NCBI GenBank assembly: GCA_963969345.1
Contig: OZ017768.1
Coordinates: forward strand, 10,332,193 to 10,396,192
Length of the DNA: 64,000 nucleotides
Direction: 5' to 3'
Source: Turbatrix aceti
Lineage: Eukaryota; Nematoda; Chromadorea; Rhabditida; Panagrolaimidae
Positions within the stretch are counted from its first letter, which is position 1, and the number at the start of each line of letters is the position of its first letter. Shown here in pieces: positions 21,456 through 32,449 of this stretch. The notes under the pieces were generated by a model, which saw only the letters and a program-made list of their open reading frames with translations, did no database searches and was not told the origin of the DNA. The position numbers and the translations under genes were made by a program.

Positions 21456-22328
21456 ACAATACCCTACTTTCAGTACTAATTATTATACGTTTTACGGTGC
21501 TTTACATACGTTTTCTCTCTTTTAAGGTCTCAAACTGTTAGAAAAACATTTTCAGGAAAAAAATTCCTGAACAAAGTGGACCCTGTTTGAGGCTTGAATC
21601 CTGAACAGCGTGCACCTTGTTCAAGAACTGTTCCGCAACAGTGCGCATCCTGTTCCGTTAAAAACAGCATTTTTACCCTGCCGAAATTTTAAAAGCCCAT
21701 TGTACTGCCACTACATCCTGGATACCTCTTAACTCAGTTGTTAAATACAAGATTTTTATAAGCAATATAAAATTCAGTATTTTAAAAATACTACAAACTT
21801 TTACCGATTTGTTTTCTTTATTAGTATGTTTTTTATGCTCTATTGTGAGCCCCCGATGTCTTTCATACAAGTCGTTCAATCTCTATCCGTTATCAACTTT
21901 TTTTTTTATCTGTTTGACACTAGCTTTAACTTCGACATCAACGAGAAGTTGCCTGCAATGTTGGTTTATGTAACATTTTTTTTTAAACTTTTTATGTTGT
22001 GTTAATTAATAAATTGAAAAGAAAAACCATTGAAGGGCAGGTAACGAAATTTTTATAAATAAATAAATAAAAATTGAGAAAAAAAACTGTTTGCTTGTCC
22101 AATTTTTTTAAAAATCATTTTTATTGCTTCATTTTTCATTTTTCAACCAAAAATCACGCTTTTCAACAAAAAAACAAACAATTACTTTTTTTAGAGAAAA
22201 CTTACAAATTTTCTCACTCTTTTTCACACATACAGTATACCGACAATCAATTTTAAGTGGCTCTGGATCACACAAAGGCTCAAGGAAAAAAACTCTGCAA
22301 ATAAAGATAAATTACAAAAAACACACAT
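21456..22328. other. Intergenic region between convergent genes
   Basis: 3' ends of the nuclear-receptor-like gene (+) and the TANGO1-like gene (-) face each other. Short near-repeats of a CCTGTTC/CTGAACA type occur at 21590-21660. AATAAA hexamers on the + strand lie near 22008 and 22055. No other gene is seen. Confidence 0.5.
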
Positions 22329-25300
22329 CTACGCCTTCTTCGGGTGCGAAGCAGGAGTTGGCTTGTGAAGGACGACGCCCGAGAGCACGCCGGATCTATT
22401 AACGAGTTCTGGAGGCGGCGAGAGGAGGCCATTGGAGTTGTCTGATGAGTAGTACCCGGCGGTGGCAGCGACCGCTCCACGGGAGAGTCGACCTGTGGAT
22501 CGTCGATGCACCTCGCGACCGTCGTAGGGGAGGGTTCGGTTGATGTGAGATGCCGCGGCGGCCGGGGCAAGTGTAGACGGTGAGGCTACGCCGTTGCCGT
22601 GACGGGTGCGACCGGCAGATCTCGAGCGATAGCGCCGGGCAGGTGGGGGACCGCCTCCCGGCTCGGTTCTTCGACCAAGGCTTCGGCGACCGGATGGAAG
22701 TGGGGCAGGTTCGTATTCACGGGCCGGGCGTCGGCGGGGCTCTGGCTCGCGTTCTTTGGAGTAGGTTGGGTATCTCCTGAAAAATTTTTACACTCAAATT
22801 TTTTTTACAAAAAAAAAACACTTTTTGAAAAACTAAATTATGGAAAAAATTTAATTTTAAAATTTAATAAAAATCTAATTAAATTTTTTTTCAAAACTCA
22901 CTCATCAAAGGACGTCTCATGTGTTTCGATGTCAGACCACAGAGCTGGGACGCCACTGTCCATAGCAGCAGAGAGCCCTAGGCCAAGACCGACGCTGACA
23001 TCCGGATCGGAGGAGTTTCCAGAAAGTGGACTTTCCCCTAGTCCGGAAGACGTTACCCGCGCCTTCGACAGCTGCTCTTCAAGCTTGACGATTTTGTCCC
23101 GCAGAATGCGTTCTTCGTGGTAGGACCGGGTTTCGATCTTCGCGGCCTGTTCTTCGGCCTTGCGAAGAGCTTTTTCAAGCTCCTTGATCCTGACATTGGA
23201 TTCGCCTTTTTCGGCTGTCAGGACGAGGATCTGCTTTTCAAGCTCAAAAATGCGTTCGCGTTCTTGTTGGAGGCGTTCGATCTTGTGATTCTGAAAATTT
23301 TACAATGACAAAAAAATTATTTTTTTTCGTTTCACAAAACTCACCGCTTCGTCGAGTGTCTGGCATTGTTTTTCAAAGTGGGACCTGAACGAGTCCTTGT
23401 CTTTGGTCACCTGCTCCAGGTCTGACTTTTTGTCTTCCAGCGTCCGCTTCACCTGTTCCAGGTACTCCTCCGCGATCTCCCGATTACGTTTCTCGGTATC
23501 CAGCCGGCGTTTGAGGTCGTCGCATTCTGTTTCAACTTCTCGGAGCTTCGACATCAGCTTGACGGTTTCGAGAATCGAAGCACTGTTGCCGCCCGCGACC
23601 GGGGTAACGTCAGCTGCAGCGGGCGAACGCGAAGACAACTGATCTCGGGTCTCAGACGGGGATTTGGACTTGACGAGAGTTTCCTTGTCCTTCTTGCGTC
23701 GACCTGCTCCGAGCGTAGCCACCTTGACGGGCGCCTTTTCGGCGGGCTTCGGCTTGGGAGTCGGTTCGTCTTCGACTTCGGTCTTCTCCTCGTCCACCGT
23801 CGTGGAGCCTTCGACCTTTCGGGCAGCGTCGAGGTCGCCGAGGTCCATGTCTGACCATCCGTTGGACTCGCTGGATCCCGACTCGTGGGGCTTTGATTCG
23901 GCGGCTTTGAGTTCGTCTTGGAGATTGTTGATTGTCAGGACAAAGGCTGCCTGCTCGTTTGTCAGCGTATCAATTTGGGTCTTCAGAGCAGCCACCTGTT
24001 CGGACTTGGATGTGACCTCGACTTGGAGCGTCGAATTCTCGTGTTTAGCATCGGTGAGCTGAACTTCGTACTCATCAATCTTGCGACGCGCAGACAGAAG
24101 CTCGTCACGCGATTCTGTCTGTCGGGTGTTGGCTTCATCGAGTTGGCGACGAAGAAGGTCAAGTTCGCCGTTGAGAGAGGTAGCATCGTTCGTTGCCTTG
24201 TCCAGGGCAGATTGAAGGCCTCCATTTTGAGCATGGAGTTGCTGGATGGCAGTCTGGAGACGAGCAGCTTCCTTGCTGATATCTGATAGCTCGGATTCTT
24301 TTGTGCGGATGCTGAAAACAAAAAAAAAATATTGCAAACACAAGAAAGCGCTAGGAAAACTAAAAAAAAGTTATTTGTAAAAAAATAAAAACTAAAAACT
24401 AAAAAAAAAAGTAAGCTTGACGTGGTTTTAAATGGAGAAATAACAAAAGTAACACTGATGATCGTAACTTCAATAACAAAATGTGTTTTTTTAATCGTTT
24501 CTCAACGAGAGATGAAGCCAATGTTACTAAAGTAACAAAAAATCTCCCAAAAGTATTACTTTTGTATCATCGATCCCGCTCACCAAAAACCGTAACATTT
24601 CACTTTTTTTTTTACCTATTTTCCCACAGTTTTTTTATAAAACCTACATATTAGCCGCTGCATTGAGCCTTTCCCGCGTAGAAATGAGTTCTTGTTCGCG
24701 TCGAGCAAACTCTTCTTGCAGCTTTGGAATATTTCCGGCAGCTGTTGCCTCAGACTGCAGCTTTTTGATGATGACGTCTTGTTCCTTGATTCTGGTCAGT
24801 GAATCATGGAGCATGCGTCGGTCGAGGACGTCTTGTTTCGCTGCAAAAAAAGGTTGATCGTAAAATATTTTTCCTAACTATCGTAAAACTTACCACCATC
24901 AGAGAAGCACAGAGAAATGACGAAGAAAACCGACGAAATAGCCACAAAAATGAGGACATAAATACCCGTGTCATCAAAATCGCTGATTGGGTAGGGAAGA
25001 GCAGATTTGAGTTGCGAAGTAATCGATTTGGCAGCAGGTCGAAGGGTTTTGGCAATGAATCCTGCATTCTGGGAGGCCACAATGGGCTGGAAATCATTGA
25101 TCAGGGGTAGCGGAGTCGGTAGGGGCTCTTGTTCTTGTTCTGGGGGCTGCTGCGTAATCGTAGCTTTCCCGGCGCTACCGGTACCCGAGCAATCATTGCT
25201 GTAGCAAACATCGGTGCCAGCATCCGCCTGAATTGAAGAAAAATCGTCGGATGAAGAAAGTACAAAAATAAGCGTTAAAATCAGAAAAATAATTGATTTT

Positions 25301-25344
25301 CCACCTCTAACAGCCATCGAAAGAGCCAACAAATAATAACGCAT
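22329..25344 (-). CDS. Possible short isoform of the TANGO1-like gene
   Basis: Upstream of exon 4 (5' end 25227) the frame stays open without a splice to an ATG at 25344 (or 25317). These codons add a hydrophobic signal-like segment (IIFLILTLIFVLSSS) that would target a protein of about 815 residues with the TM, both coiled coils and the tail, but no SH3-like domain or Pro-rich stalk. This parallels mammalian TANGO1-short. It would need an internal promoter or trans-splice site in the 602-bp intron 25829-25228. The alternative is chance openness of the intron's 3' end. Confidence 0.5.
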
Positions 25345-27732
25345 CTTTCCTCCCTCCCTTGCAAGGTCGAAGGCAACGCGCAGAACAGCCAGCAAGCGAT
25401 TTCTTGAGTCAAAAAAAAAACTATTCAAACTGACTGAAGCGCAACGTGTACCATCGATTGCTTGTTGCTTGCTGTGTTGCTAGCAAATCGGCGAACAACA
25501 AGTCAAACAAAAAGTTGCGGATATTCAAGTGCTAACGGATGCGGATGTTTTGTACAAAATTATGAGTGTTTTTTGTTTGAACAAGCAGGATCGTCAATAA
25601 AAGCATATTTCAAAAGAGGAAGTAATAAAAACTTGTGTTTTTGGAAAAAATTACGAGACATATTTTGTATACTGTATGAGTCTAAATTCGCACATTCAAA
25701 AAAACAGCCTAAAGTAAAAACAAAAGAAAAGTTACAAAAGAAAGAAAAGTGAAAACAAAAATTTCGTGTCGAAAACCGACAAAAAATAACGATCACTTTT
25801 CATTTCCCATCTTTACCCAAAAAACTCACAGTTGCAGCCAAATGGCTGTGTTTCGGATCTTCCGGGTGCTCGTGGACGTGCTCAACCGGTGGCTGGACCG
25901 GAGCAACAGTCGGTGGCGGCAGCGTGACAACATCCTCAGCCTTTGGCGGAGGTGTCTGCTGTTCCAGGGGAAGAGGAGCCGGTGTCGGCTGTGGTGGAGG
26001 GGCTTCCACCAATTTTGACTCAACCTCAGGTGTCTGCGGCGGCGGCGGCGGTTCTTGCTGCACCGGTGGAGGAGGTGAGTGGATGACCGGTTCAGGTATT
26101 TTGACCCGCTCAGGAGGCGGCAGGGGTGTCGACGTCAGAATCGTGTCCACGGGAGTTGGAATGGGTTCTGGAGTCAGGACAGGGGCCGGCGGGGGTGGAG
26201 GGATGTTGTCGACGGGTTCGACAGATGCAAGCGGTGCTTCGGTTACGGTTACAGTAGGTGGAGCGGGGGTGGTTATATCGTACATTTGTTCGGTTGTTGA
26301 TTCCCTTGTAACCGGATTTGCAGTTGTGGTGTACGGTATTTCCTGCACCGGGGGTTGGTGTTCGACAGGTGGAACCGGTTCGGGAACCGGAGGCACCTCA
26401 GCAACTTTGACTTCTTCTTGGACCACAGGTGAGACCGTAGCCGCGATTTGATCAACGAGATCCTCGATCGAGTTTGCATCGATTCCGGCAGGTTTCACCT
26501 GGGGCTGTTCGCCGAATGATTGCCTCATGTTTTCGATCGACAGCTGAACAGGGTCGATGGTCGGTTTTGGTGGGGGCGGAGGAGGCGGGGCATCCACGAC
26601 TTGCGGGGCCGGGGCCTGTGGGGGTGGAGGAGGAGCTGGTGCTTCTACAGGTGGGGTAGGCGGGACAACTGGAGCCTGAGGAGCGACATTGACCACTGGA
26701 TCGACAGTCGGGGTCGGGGTCGGAGCCGGGGCCGGAGCGGGAGTAGGTGGAGCCTCTACCGGAGCAGGAGCAGTCGGTGGAGGCGTAGCAGCCACCTGTT
26801 CATGCTCGTGCTCATGATCGTGGTCATGGCCATGGTCATGCCCATCCCCAGGGAAATGATGATGGTGATGATGAGCATGCCCCTTCTTGACCTCCTGAAT
26901 GATGGGAATCTCCTCCGGGACTTCACCGACGTTCTTCGCCTGAACCTGGTAATCCCTCCAGAGGAAAGGATTAGCATCACGGTGTGCTACGACTTTGAAT
27001 GGTCGATCGATCGTAACCTCGGACATAGGCTTGTTTTCCTTGACGACAGAGTGGAGGTAAAAGACGTAGGGAAAGAGATCGATGTGACTCATGTACAGGA
27101 TGCCACGCTGACCATCGACGGTCGCGCCCTCGATGAGGTCGATACGATGACTGAATTTGATGGCGTAGATATCTATCGTATCATTTTCTTTGAATTTGAG
27201 GAAATTGTCATGATTTGATTCATAACTTCGGGTTGCAGTTGTTGCAAAGAGTTTTTCTGGAAAAAATGAAAAGAAAAAAATCTATCACATAAAAAAACAC
27301 AATTTCCATGCGAAAAAAGCAATAAAACATGGTATTTCCCACAAAAAAGTTCAGACACAGTCAAAAGTAATAAATTACGAGCAAAAATACCGTAATGCAA
27401 GAAAAAAAATTCAAAACAGCAGTAACAAAAAAATCCCAAACGGAATGTTACTTTCGCTCATCGTTTACGATCAAAAATAACAAAAACTCAGTGTAAAAAC
27501 CGTTAATCAAATTTTTTTTCCATTTTTGAGGTAAACTTTTTATAAAACCCTAGTTTTAGACCAACCTGTACAATCATCATTGGCACACAACTTTGTGGGT
27601 GAAGCAGAGCAACTGATGAGGAGGGGAAGGGAGGAAAAATACTGCAAAACCAAATAAAATTATGGAACCATACAAATCTCGCAAAAAACTTACCAGAGTA
27701 AAAAAGAAATAAAATATCACACCGCGTGTCAT
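22329..27732 (-). CDS. TANGO1/MIA3-like ER exit-site cargo receptor
   Basis: Predicted receptor that loads bulky cargo such as collagen into COPII carriers at ER exit sites. Eight exons in perfect phase: 27732-27694, 27641-27566, 27256-25830, 25227-24894, 24840-24648, 24311-23345, 23290-22902 and 22776-22329; 1,290 residues. Signal peptide 1-26 (cleavage after CSA); a luminal SH3-like/MIA domain starting KLCANDDC; a His-rich luminal run (GHAHHHHHH, then HDHGHDH); a long Pro-rich luminal stalk; one TM segment near 602-622 (GIYVLIFVAISSVFF); cytosolic coiled coils about 626-1140 split by an acidic WSDMDLGDLD linker; and a basic Pro/Arg/Ser-rich C-terminus where the mammalian protein binds Sec23. 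This order is that of animal TANGO1. The C-terminal tail has few PPP motifs. Confidence in the family rests on architecture plus the MIA-like start. Confidence 0.86.
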
Positions 27733-28589
27733 CGTATAAAACCCTGAAAATCGTCCACGTACGTCAACAGAGAAAAATCGAACCAAACGAACAACAGACG
27801 AGATTTTTCACTCGAATGGAAATTTCACACGATATTCGCGGATTTAGAAAATATACAAATTTTAAACGAGATGGGAAAACGGAAAATTGGTTTTTGACGC
27901 GAAAATTTTTGGGAGATTTGTCGAAGAATAATAAAAAAAAATTATCGTAGCGCGAAAAGTAAGAATTAGAATTTCACAACTTTTGTATCGTAACAGAAGT
28001 AGGAGAATAACATTATCGTTAGAAATAACACGTAAAAGTCAAATTTCTCCCCAAAATCACGCCTACAACATTTTTCAGGAACGATCTCCACTATTCAACG
28101 TCAGCATTATTCATGGGAACAGAAATCAAGACAAAAAGTCAGCCAGTCCAAGCGATCGTTGCAAACCGGAACCAACACACCTGCCACACCGGTGTCCAGA
28201 CCGGAAGGCGGTGGTTAGATCGATTGATCGACCGACGTGGAATGCCCGGCAGGTAATCAGTGAAAAGAAAGAAACGCGTATGTGACTTGAAACAAACGCA
28301 AGAATGCTCGGACAAAAAAAACTAACCAGGTCAATCGTAACACACACGTTTGCACGCAGCCGCAAAAATACACGCATGGATTCCTTCGTGTGTGTGGACA
28401 TACGGAAAAAAAACAAAACAAAAGGGGTGTCTTCCTTTTTCGTTTTGTTTGAGTTCCAACGCGTCACAATTGTGGATGTAAGAAAGTGTGTGCGCGCGCA
28501 TGGTGGGTTTTTGAAGCGAATGTTGTCACACTTTGCCAATACTTTTTTTGGGTATTTTTTTGTCTTTCGATTTGTCGCGCTGATTTTGA
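27733..28589. other. Divergent promoter region
   Basis: An 857-bp spacer between two diverging starts (TANGO1-like on -, macro-domain gene on +). No TATA box is obvious. A 137-codon - strand frame here is rejected as noise. Confidence 0.5.
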
Positions 28590-30263
28590 ATGTTTCATGA
28601 ATTGATGGGGAAATCCCATATTGCTGTTTGCAGCCTTGGAGACAGCAAAGCAGACGTTGTCGTTTGCTTTGCGTCTTATGGCATGAAATCCGGCTTTGGA
28701 TGGTTTGATGAAATCTACGAGAAGGCGGGCCCCGAACTCAGGCAGGCTGTCGCCAGGTAACGAACCCTCTCGGTGGGTTCTGCAAGGTTGACCCCGGCTT
28801 TTGAGTTGCGGAATTTCAAAGGTTGGTTTTTTGTTTGAACATGTAGAAATTGGGGCTTCAAATTTTTTTTATAAAAAAAACTAAAATTTGATGGTAAAAC
28901 TTTCAAAATACGATTTTTTACCGTAGGCCAGCAGAATAACGTTCGACAGGTCGATCTACCGTACTATCCGTAACCGTGAATAACGATGAAAGGCACCGTT
29001 TTTGTTACCATTGTTGCACGTGGTTACGTTCACTTTTTTAGGTATCGTAAAACTTTTCATCCATTTTTTTGTTTTTTGACCATTACGAAACCGTTTTTTC
29101 TATTTCAGCGATTCTTCATCTCGTGGTCCCCGAAAATCTGATGATCTGCGCAGATTACGAGACCGTCAGTTCACTTATGTTCTGCAACATATTTCAAAAC
29201 GGGTTCAATCTTGCCTTCGAACAAGGCTACCGTTCTATTGTCATCGGCGCAACTTCCGACTACGCCGAACCGGCATGGATGGCGCAGTTCATGCTGCTTT
29301 TACTGCAGGATTACCCCAAAGAAACATTTTATTTCGATAAAGTGAGTTTTTGACTACTTTTAAAAATTAGTGTTTTTTGATTTGTTTTACGGTGTTTTTT
29401 GGTTCCAGATTCACTCAATCGAGCTTGTTTGCTCGGAAGACGAATACACGTACTACTCGGGGTTTTCTGCGGACCAAGCGGTCGACGTGGGCCCAGCGAA
29501 GCCGAAAAGAACCCGCAAACGCAAGGCCCCGAATCCAATCTCGCGGGACGACCTCGAACTCATGCACTCCAACGGCATGTACCTCGTGCTCTCCGCGAAG
29601 CTCGAGCTTTCGATTCTCAACCTCAAAGACGAAGACGGGAAGCAGAGGCAGTACAGAATGACGAATCGGTCTCAGGACGGACACAAGCTGTACTTTCGGT
29701 GCTCGAAATGCGATACCCTGGCAAACAAGGAGTTATCCAGTGAACGGGGCAGGCTGATTATCGCCCACGGCGAGATTTCCAATGAGGAGCCCCCGTACCA
29801 CCATCCCGATTGCGAGCCGTGGACGGCAGAGCAGTTGCTCGTTCAGCAGATCGATCGCGCGTCGCGGAAGGCGATCAAGGATGGCCTGCTGCTGCCTTTT
29901 GAGGCTTATCAGAATGTGAGTTGTTTCACAGTTTTTTTTTTGGCTGATTACGGTACTAAAATATGAAAAAAACATTTTACAGTATTTTTGTTATATTTTT
30001 TTTCAATGACAATTTTTTTCTTTTTTCAGGCCCTCTACCGTATCGCGTCAACAATGGGTGGTTCAACGACGGTGAAAGACCCTGTTTTGGCTACCTCAGT
30101 CTGGAGATCGGACAAAAAACCTTCCAGAAGTGTTGCAGCGGGCGGCGAGAGTGACGACGACTACATCGAGATCATCGGTGATGGCGAAACAATTGAATAC
30201 GTGGGTCTCGAACCCCGACCGCCTCATCTGTCTAGGATGAAAACTGTCCCAGGAGTAGATTAA
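28590..30263 (+). CDS. Divergent macro-domain protein with zinc-ribbon-like C-terminal region
   Basis: Exons 28590 (or ATG 28605)-28756, 28935-28960, 29109-29341, 29409-29915 and 30030-30263. The 26-nt microexon is needed to bring exons 1 and 3 into phase and supplies RITFDRSIY. From ATG 28605, 383 residues. The first 130 or so resemble an ADP-ribose-binding macro domain: the GDSKADVVV start, AGPELRQAV, then ..IT....YPILHLVVP and QGYRSIVIGA. The usual NAAN and GGGG ligand motifs are replaced (CFASYGMKSGFG), so catalysis is doubtful. A basic linker (RTRKRKAP) is followed by a Cys/His region, CSKCDTL then H..C (about 240-290), that could bind zinc, and a Glu/Asp-rich end. Nucleic-acid or modified-protein binding is a guess. 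Confidence 0.72.
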
Positions 30264-30703
30264 CGTAACGTAAGTGTTGACAAGCATATCAAAAATTTGT
30301 GTAGTTTTTTATTGTTATTTTTGATTTTTTTGTTAGTTGCTTGTTTGTAATTTATAATTAATACTTTTCTTGAAAAAAATAGTCGGCGTATTTTTTCGGG
30401 GTTTTGTTACTTCGTCGTAGAAAATGCGCTGAACTAATTTTAGGATTTTTTTACTTTTGGTTTCAATTTTTAGTGTATCGTAAACCGTTTTTTGCATTAC
30501 GGTATTTTTATATAACTTCCGACTGTTTCGTAATTTTTTTGGGGAAATACCACGTTTTTTGCTTTGTATGGAAAATTTGTTTTTGATGTAAATTTGACTT
30601 TTTTTGGTTAACAACCATTATTTTTAAACTAGTCGTAGTTTCTCTTTTTTATTTTTTTAAAAAAGATAACCCGCTAAAATATATGAAAATTTTAAAATGA
30701 ATC
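30264..30703. other. Spacer between convergent genes
   Basis: A T-rich 440-bp stretch between the macro-domain gene (+) and the chemoreceptor (-). No gene is seen. Confidence 0.6.
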
Positions 30704-32449
30704 TCATCTTATGGATTGCGGCGGCTTGGTTATGGTACTGACACCGCCAGAACTCTGTCCGATGATCTTGGCACGAAGAAGAATGGATAGCAAAGTTTTA
30801 CGATAGGGTACGATCATGTAAAAGGTCGTTATGTACTGAGCGATGCAGTGAAGGTATACGATGACGGTTACGGCATTTGTCGCTGTCATTGCCCATCGGG
30901 AAGACAGAAAGTAGGCGATGATGATGACGATGGCTGGCAGTACGATGAATAGACACGTCACACAGGTCTGCATCAAGTTGTATCGCAGGAGGACTCGGAA
31001 GTTTGTCGTTCGCTGTGGGGGACCCTGCAAGTTATTTTAGAAATTATTGGCATACGGTAATAATTTGATTTGATTTTTGTGGTGCGTGGCAAGCAGGAAC
31101 TGACTGATGTTTGGAATTTGATTTATTTTTACGCGTTTTTTAAAGAATTGCGTTGCGGTTAGAATATTTTTTGTCAGAAAAATTTACTGTGGGAATATTG
31201 GATTTGTAATGTTCCATAGAGCAAATTTTCTTTCATCGTTGGATTTTTGATTTCCGTCCAAAAATTTTAGAAAATAAAATTTAATTAAAAAAATTATAGA
31301 ATTGTTTTAAAAACGATTTAATTTACGAGTAATTTTTTTTAAATTTTTTTTTAATAAAACAATTTTAAAAAAAATTTAAATTATTTATTTATTTTAATAA
31401 ATAAATTAAAATAAATAAATAATTGTATTTTTATAAATTTAAAATTATTTTTTAAAATTATTTAAAAAAAATGGATGTAAAAAAATTACTTGTTTCCAAG
31501 TTGTCTTCGTAAGTTCACGTAGCCTCTTCGCGGAGTGAAAGCAAACGACCGTAAAGACGCACGCCGCTGCCATGAGCGTCACAAACGGCACCGCTGCAAA
31601 TCTCACCGCCGTCGCGTAATCCACAACGATGAGTGACGCTTCTCTCGCCACAATTTTTGCAATTTCGGGATCGGCTTTTCTAGCGAGTTGTCGGACAACT
31701 CCGGGACTCATATCGTAGTCATTTATCAGCGTAAGCGCCGGAGTCACCACGCAGCATATCGTAATCGCAGCTGCGGTGAGCACGTATTTGTAGGATGAAG
31801 CAAAGTCAGCCCGACCATCGGGAAAGGTAATTAGGTAACGGTAGAGGAGGCAGACAAGCAGGGCGCAGCCCGAAGACATGCCGGCACCGAACGTGACTTC
31901 CAGGATGACGAGGGAAGTGAACGGGGTCCCGGAACGACCGATGCCGAGCGAGAAACCGCCGGAGATCGATGGCACGAAGATGGGAATTACGGAGGCACCA
32001 AGCGCGTGGAAAACGAGGCACCAGACTGCGTGGTGGAGTACGAACCTGGAGAAATTATTTGTCAACAAATTTTTGTCGGGGTAAAAAATTTATTTATGTT
32101 CAAGTACCGTAAACATGCATCACCCGAAAATAGCCTTCTTGAAAGTGTTTATTTTCGCTCCAAGACCATGCTAAATACACCCATTAATTTTTGACCGTAA
32201 TTGTTAGTCAAAAAGGCAGACAGCGTGTAATTTGACATCACGGCATAAAATTTTAACTCACCATTTGTACCTCTGAAGTTTGCGCTTATGCAAAAGTATG
32301 CACCATAGAAGGACGACAAAAAGCGTAACAGAAATTATCGTTGTCATCCGAGCAGTCCATCGTATAGCAAATTCAAGACCGGTTGAAAGGAGGAGTTTAG
32401 TAGGAACCAATTCGGAGGTAGTATTATCGTCATCTTCTTGGACGCTCAT
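30704..32449 (-). CDS. Srh-like nematode 7-TM chemoreceptor
   Basis: Predicted G-protein-coupled receptor of the nematode Str/Srh superfamily, expected in sensory cilia. Exons 32449-32262, 32045-31490 and 31024-30704 join in phase, 354 residues. An acidic extracellular N-terminus is followed by TM1, the RYKWFVLHHAVWCLVF loop-TM2 that mirrors the (K/R)YK/RW.LLN..IW of Srh receptors, TM3 ending in LLYRY, four further TM segments, and the PYRKTLL motif after TM7, a superfamily hallmark. The C-tail is short and Ser/Thr-rich. Intron 2 contains a very AT-rich tract (31260-31480). Exact subfamily is a judgement from motifs only. Confidence 0.8.

Noticed and set aside
26756..27218. Long + strand Arg/Val-rich frames opposite the TANGO1-like exon 3
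   Set aside because: Shadows of the Pro- and His-rich coding strand.
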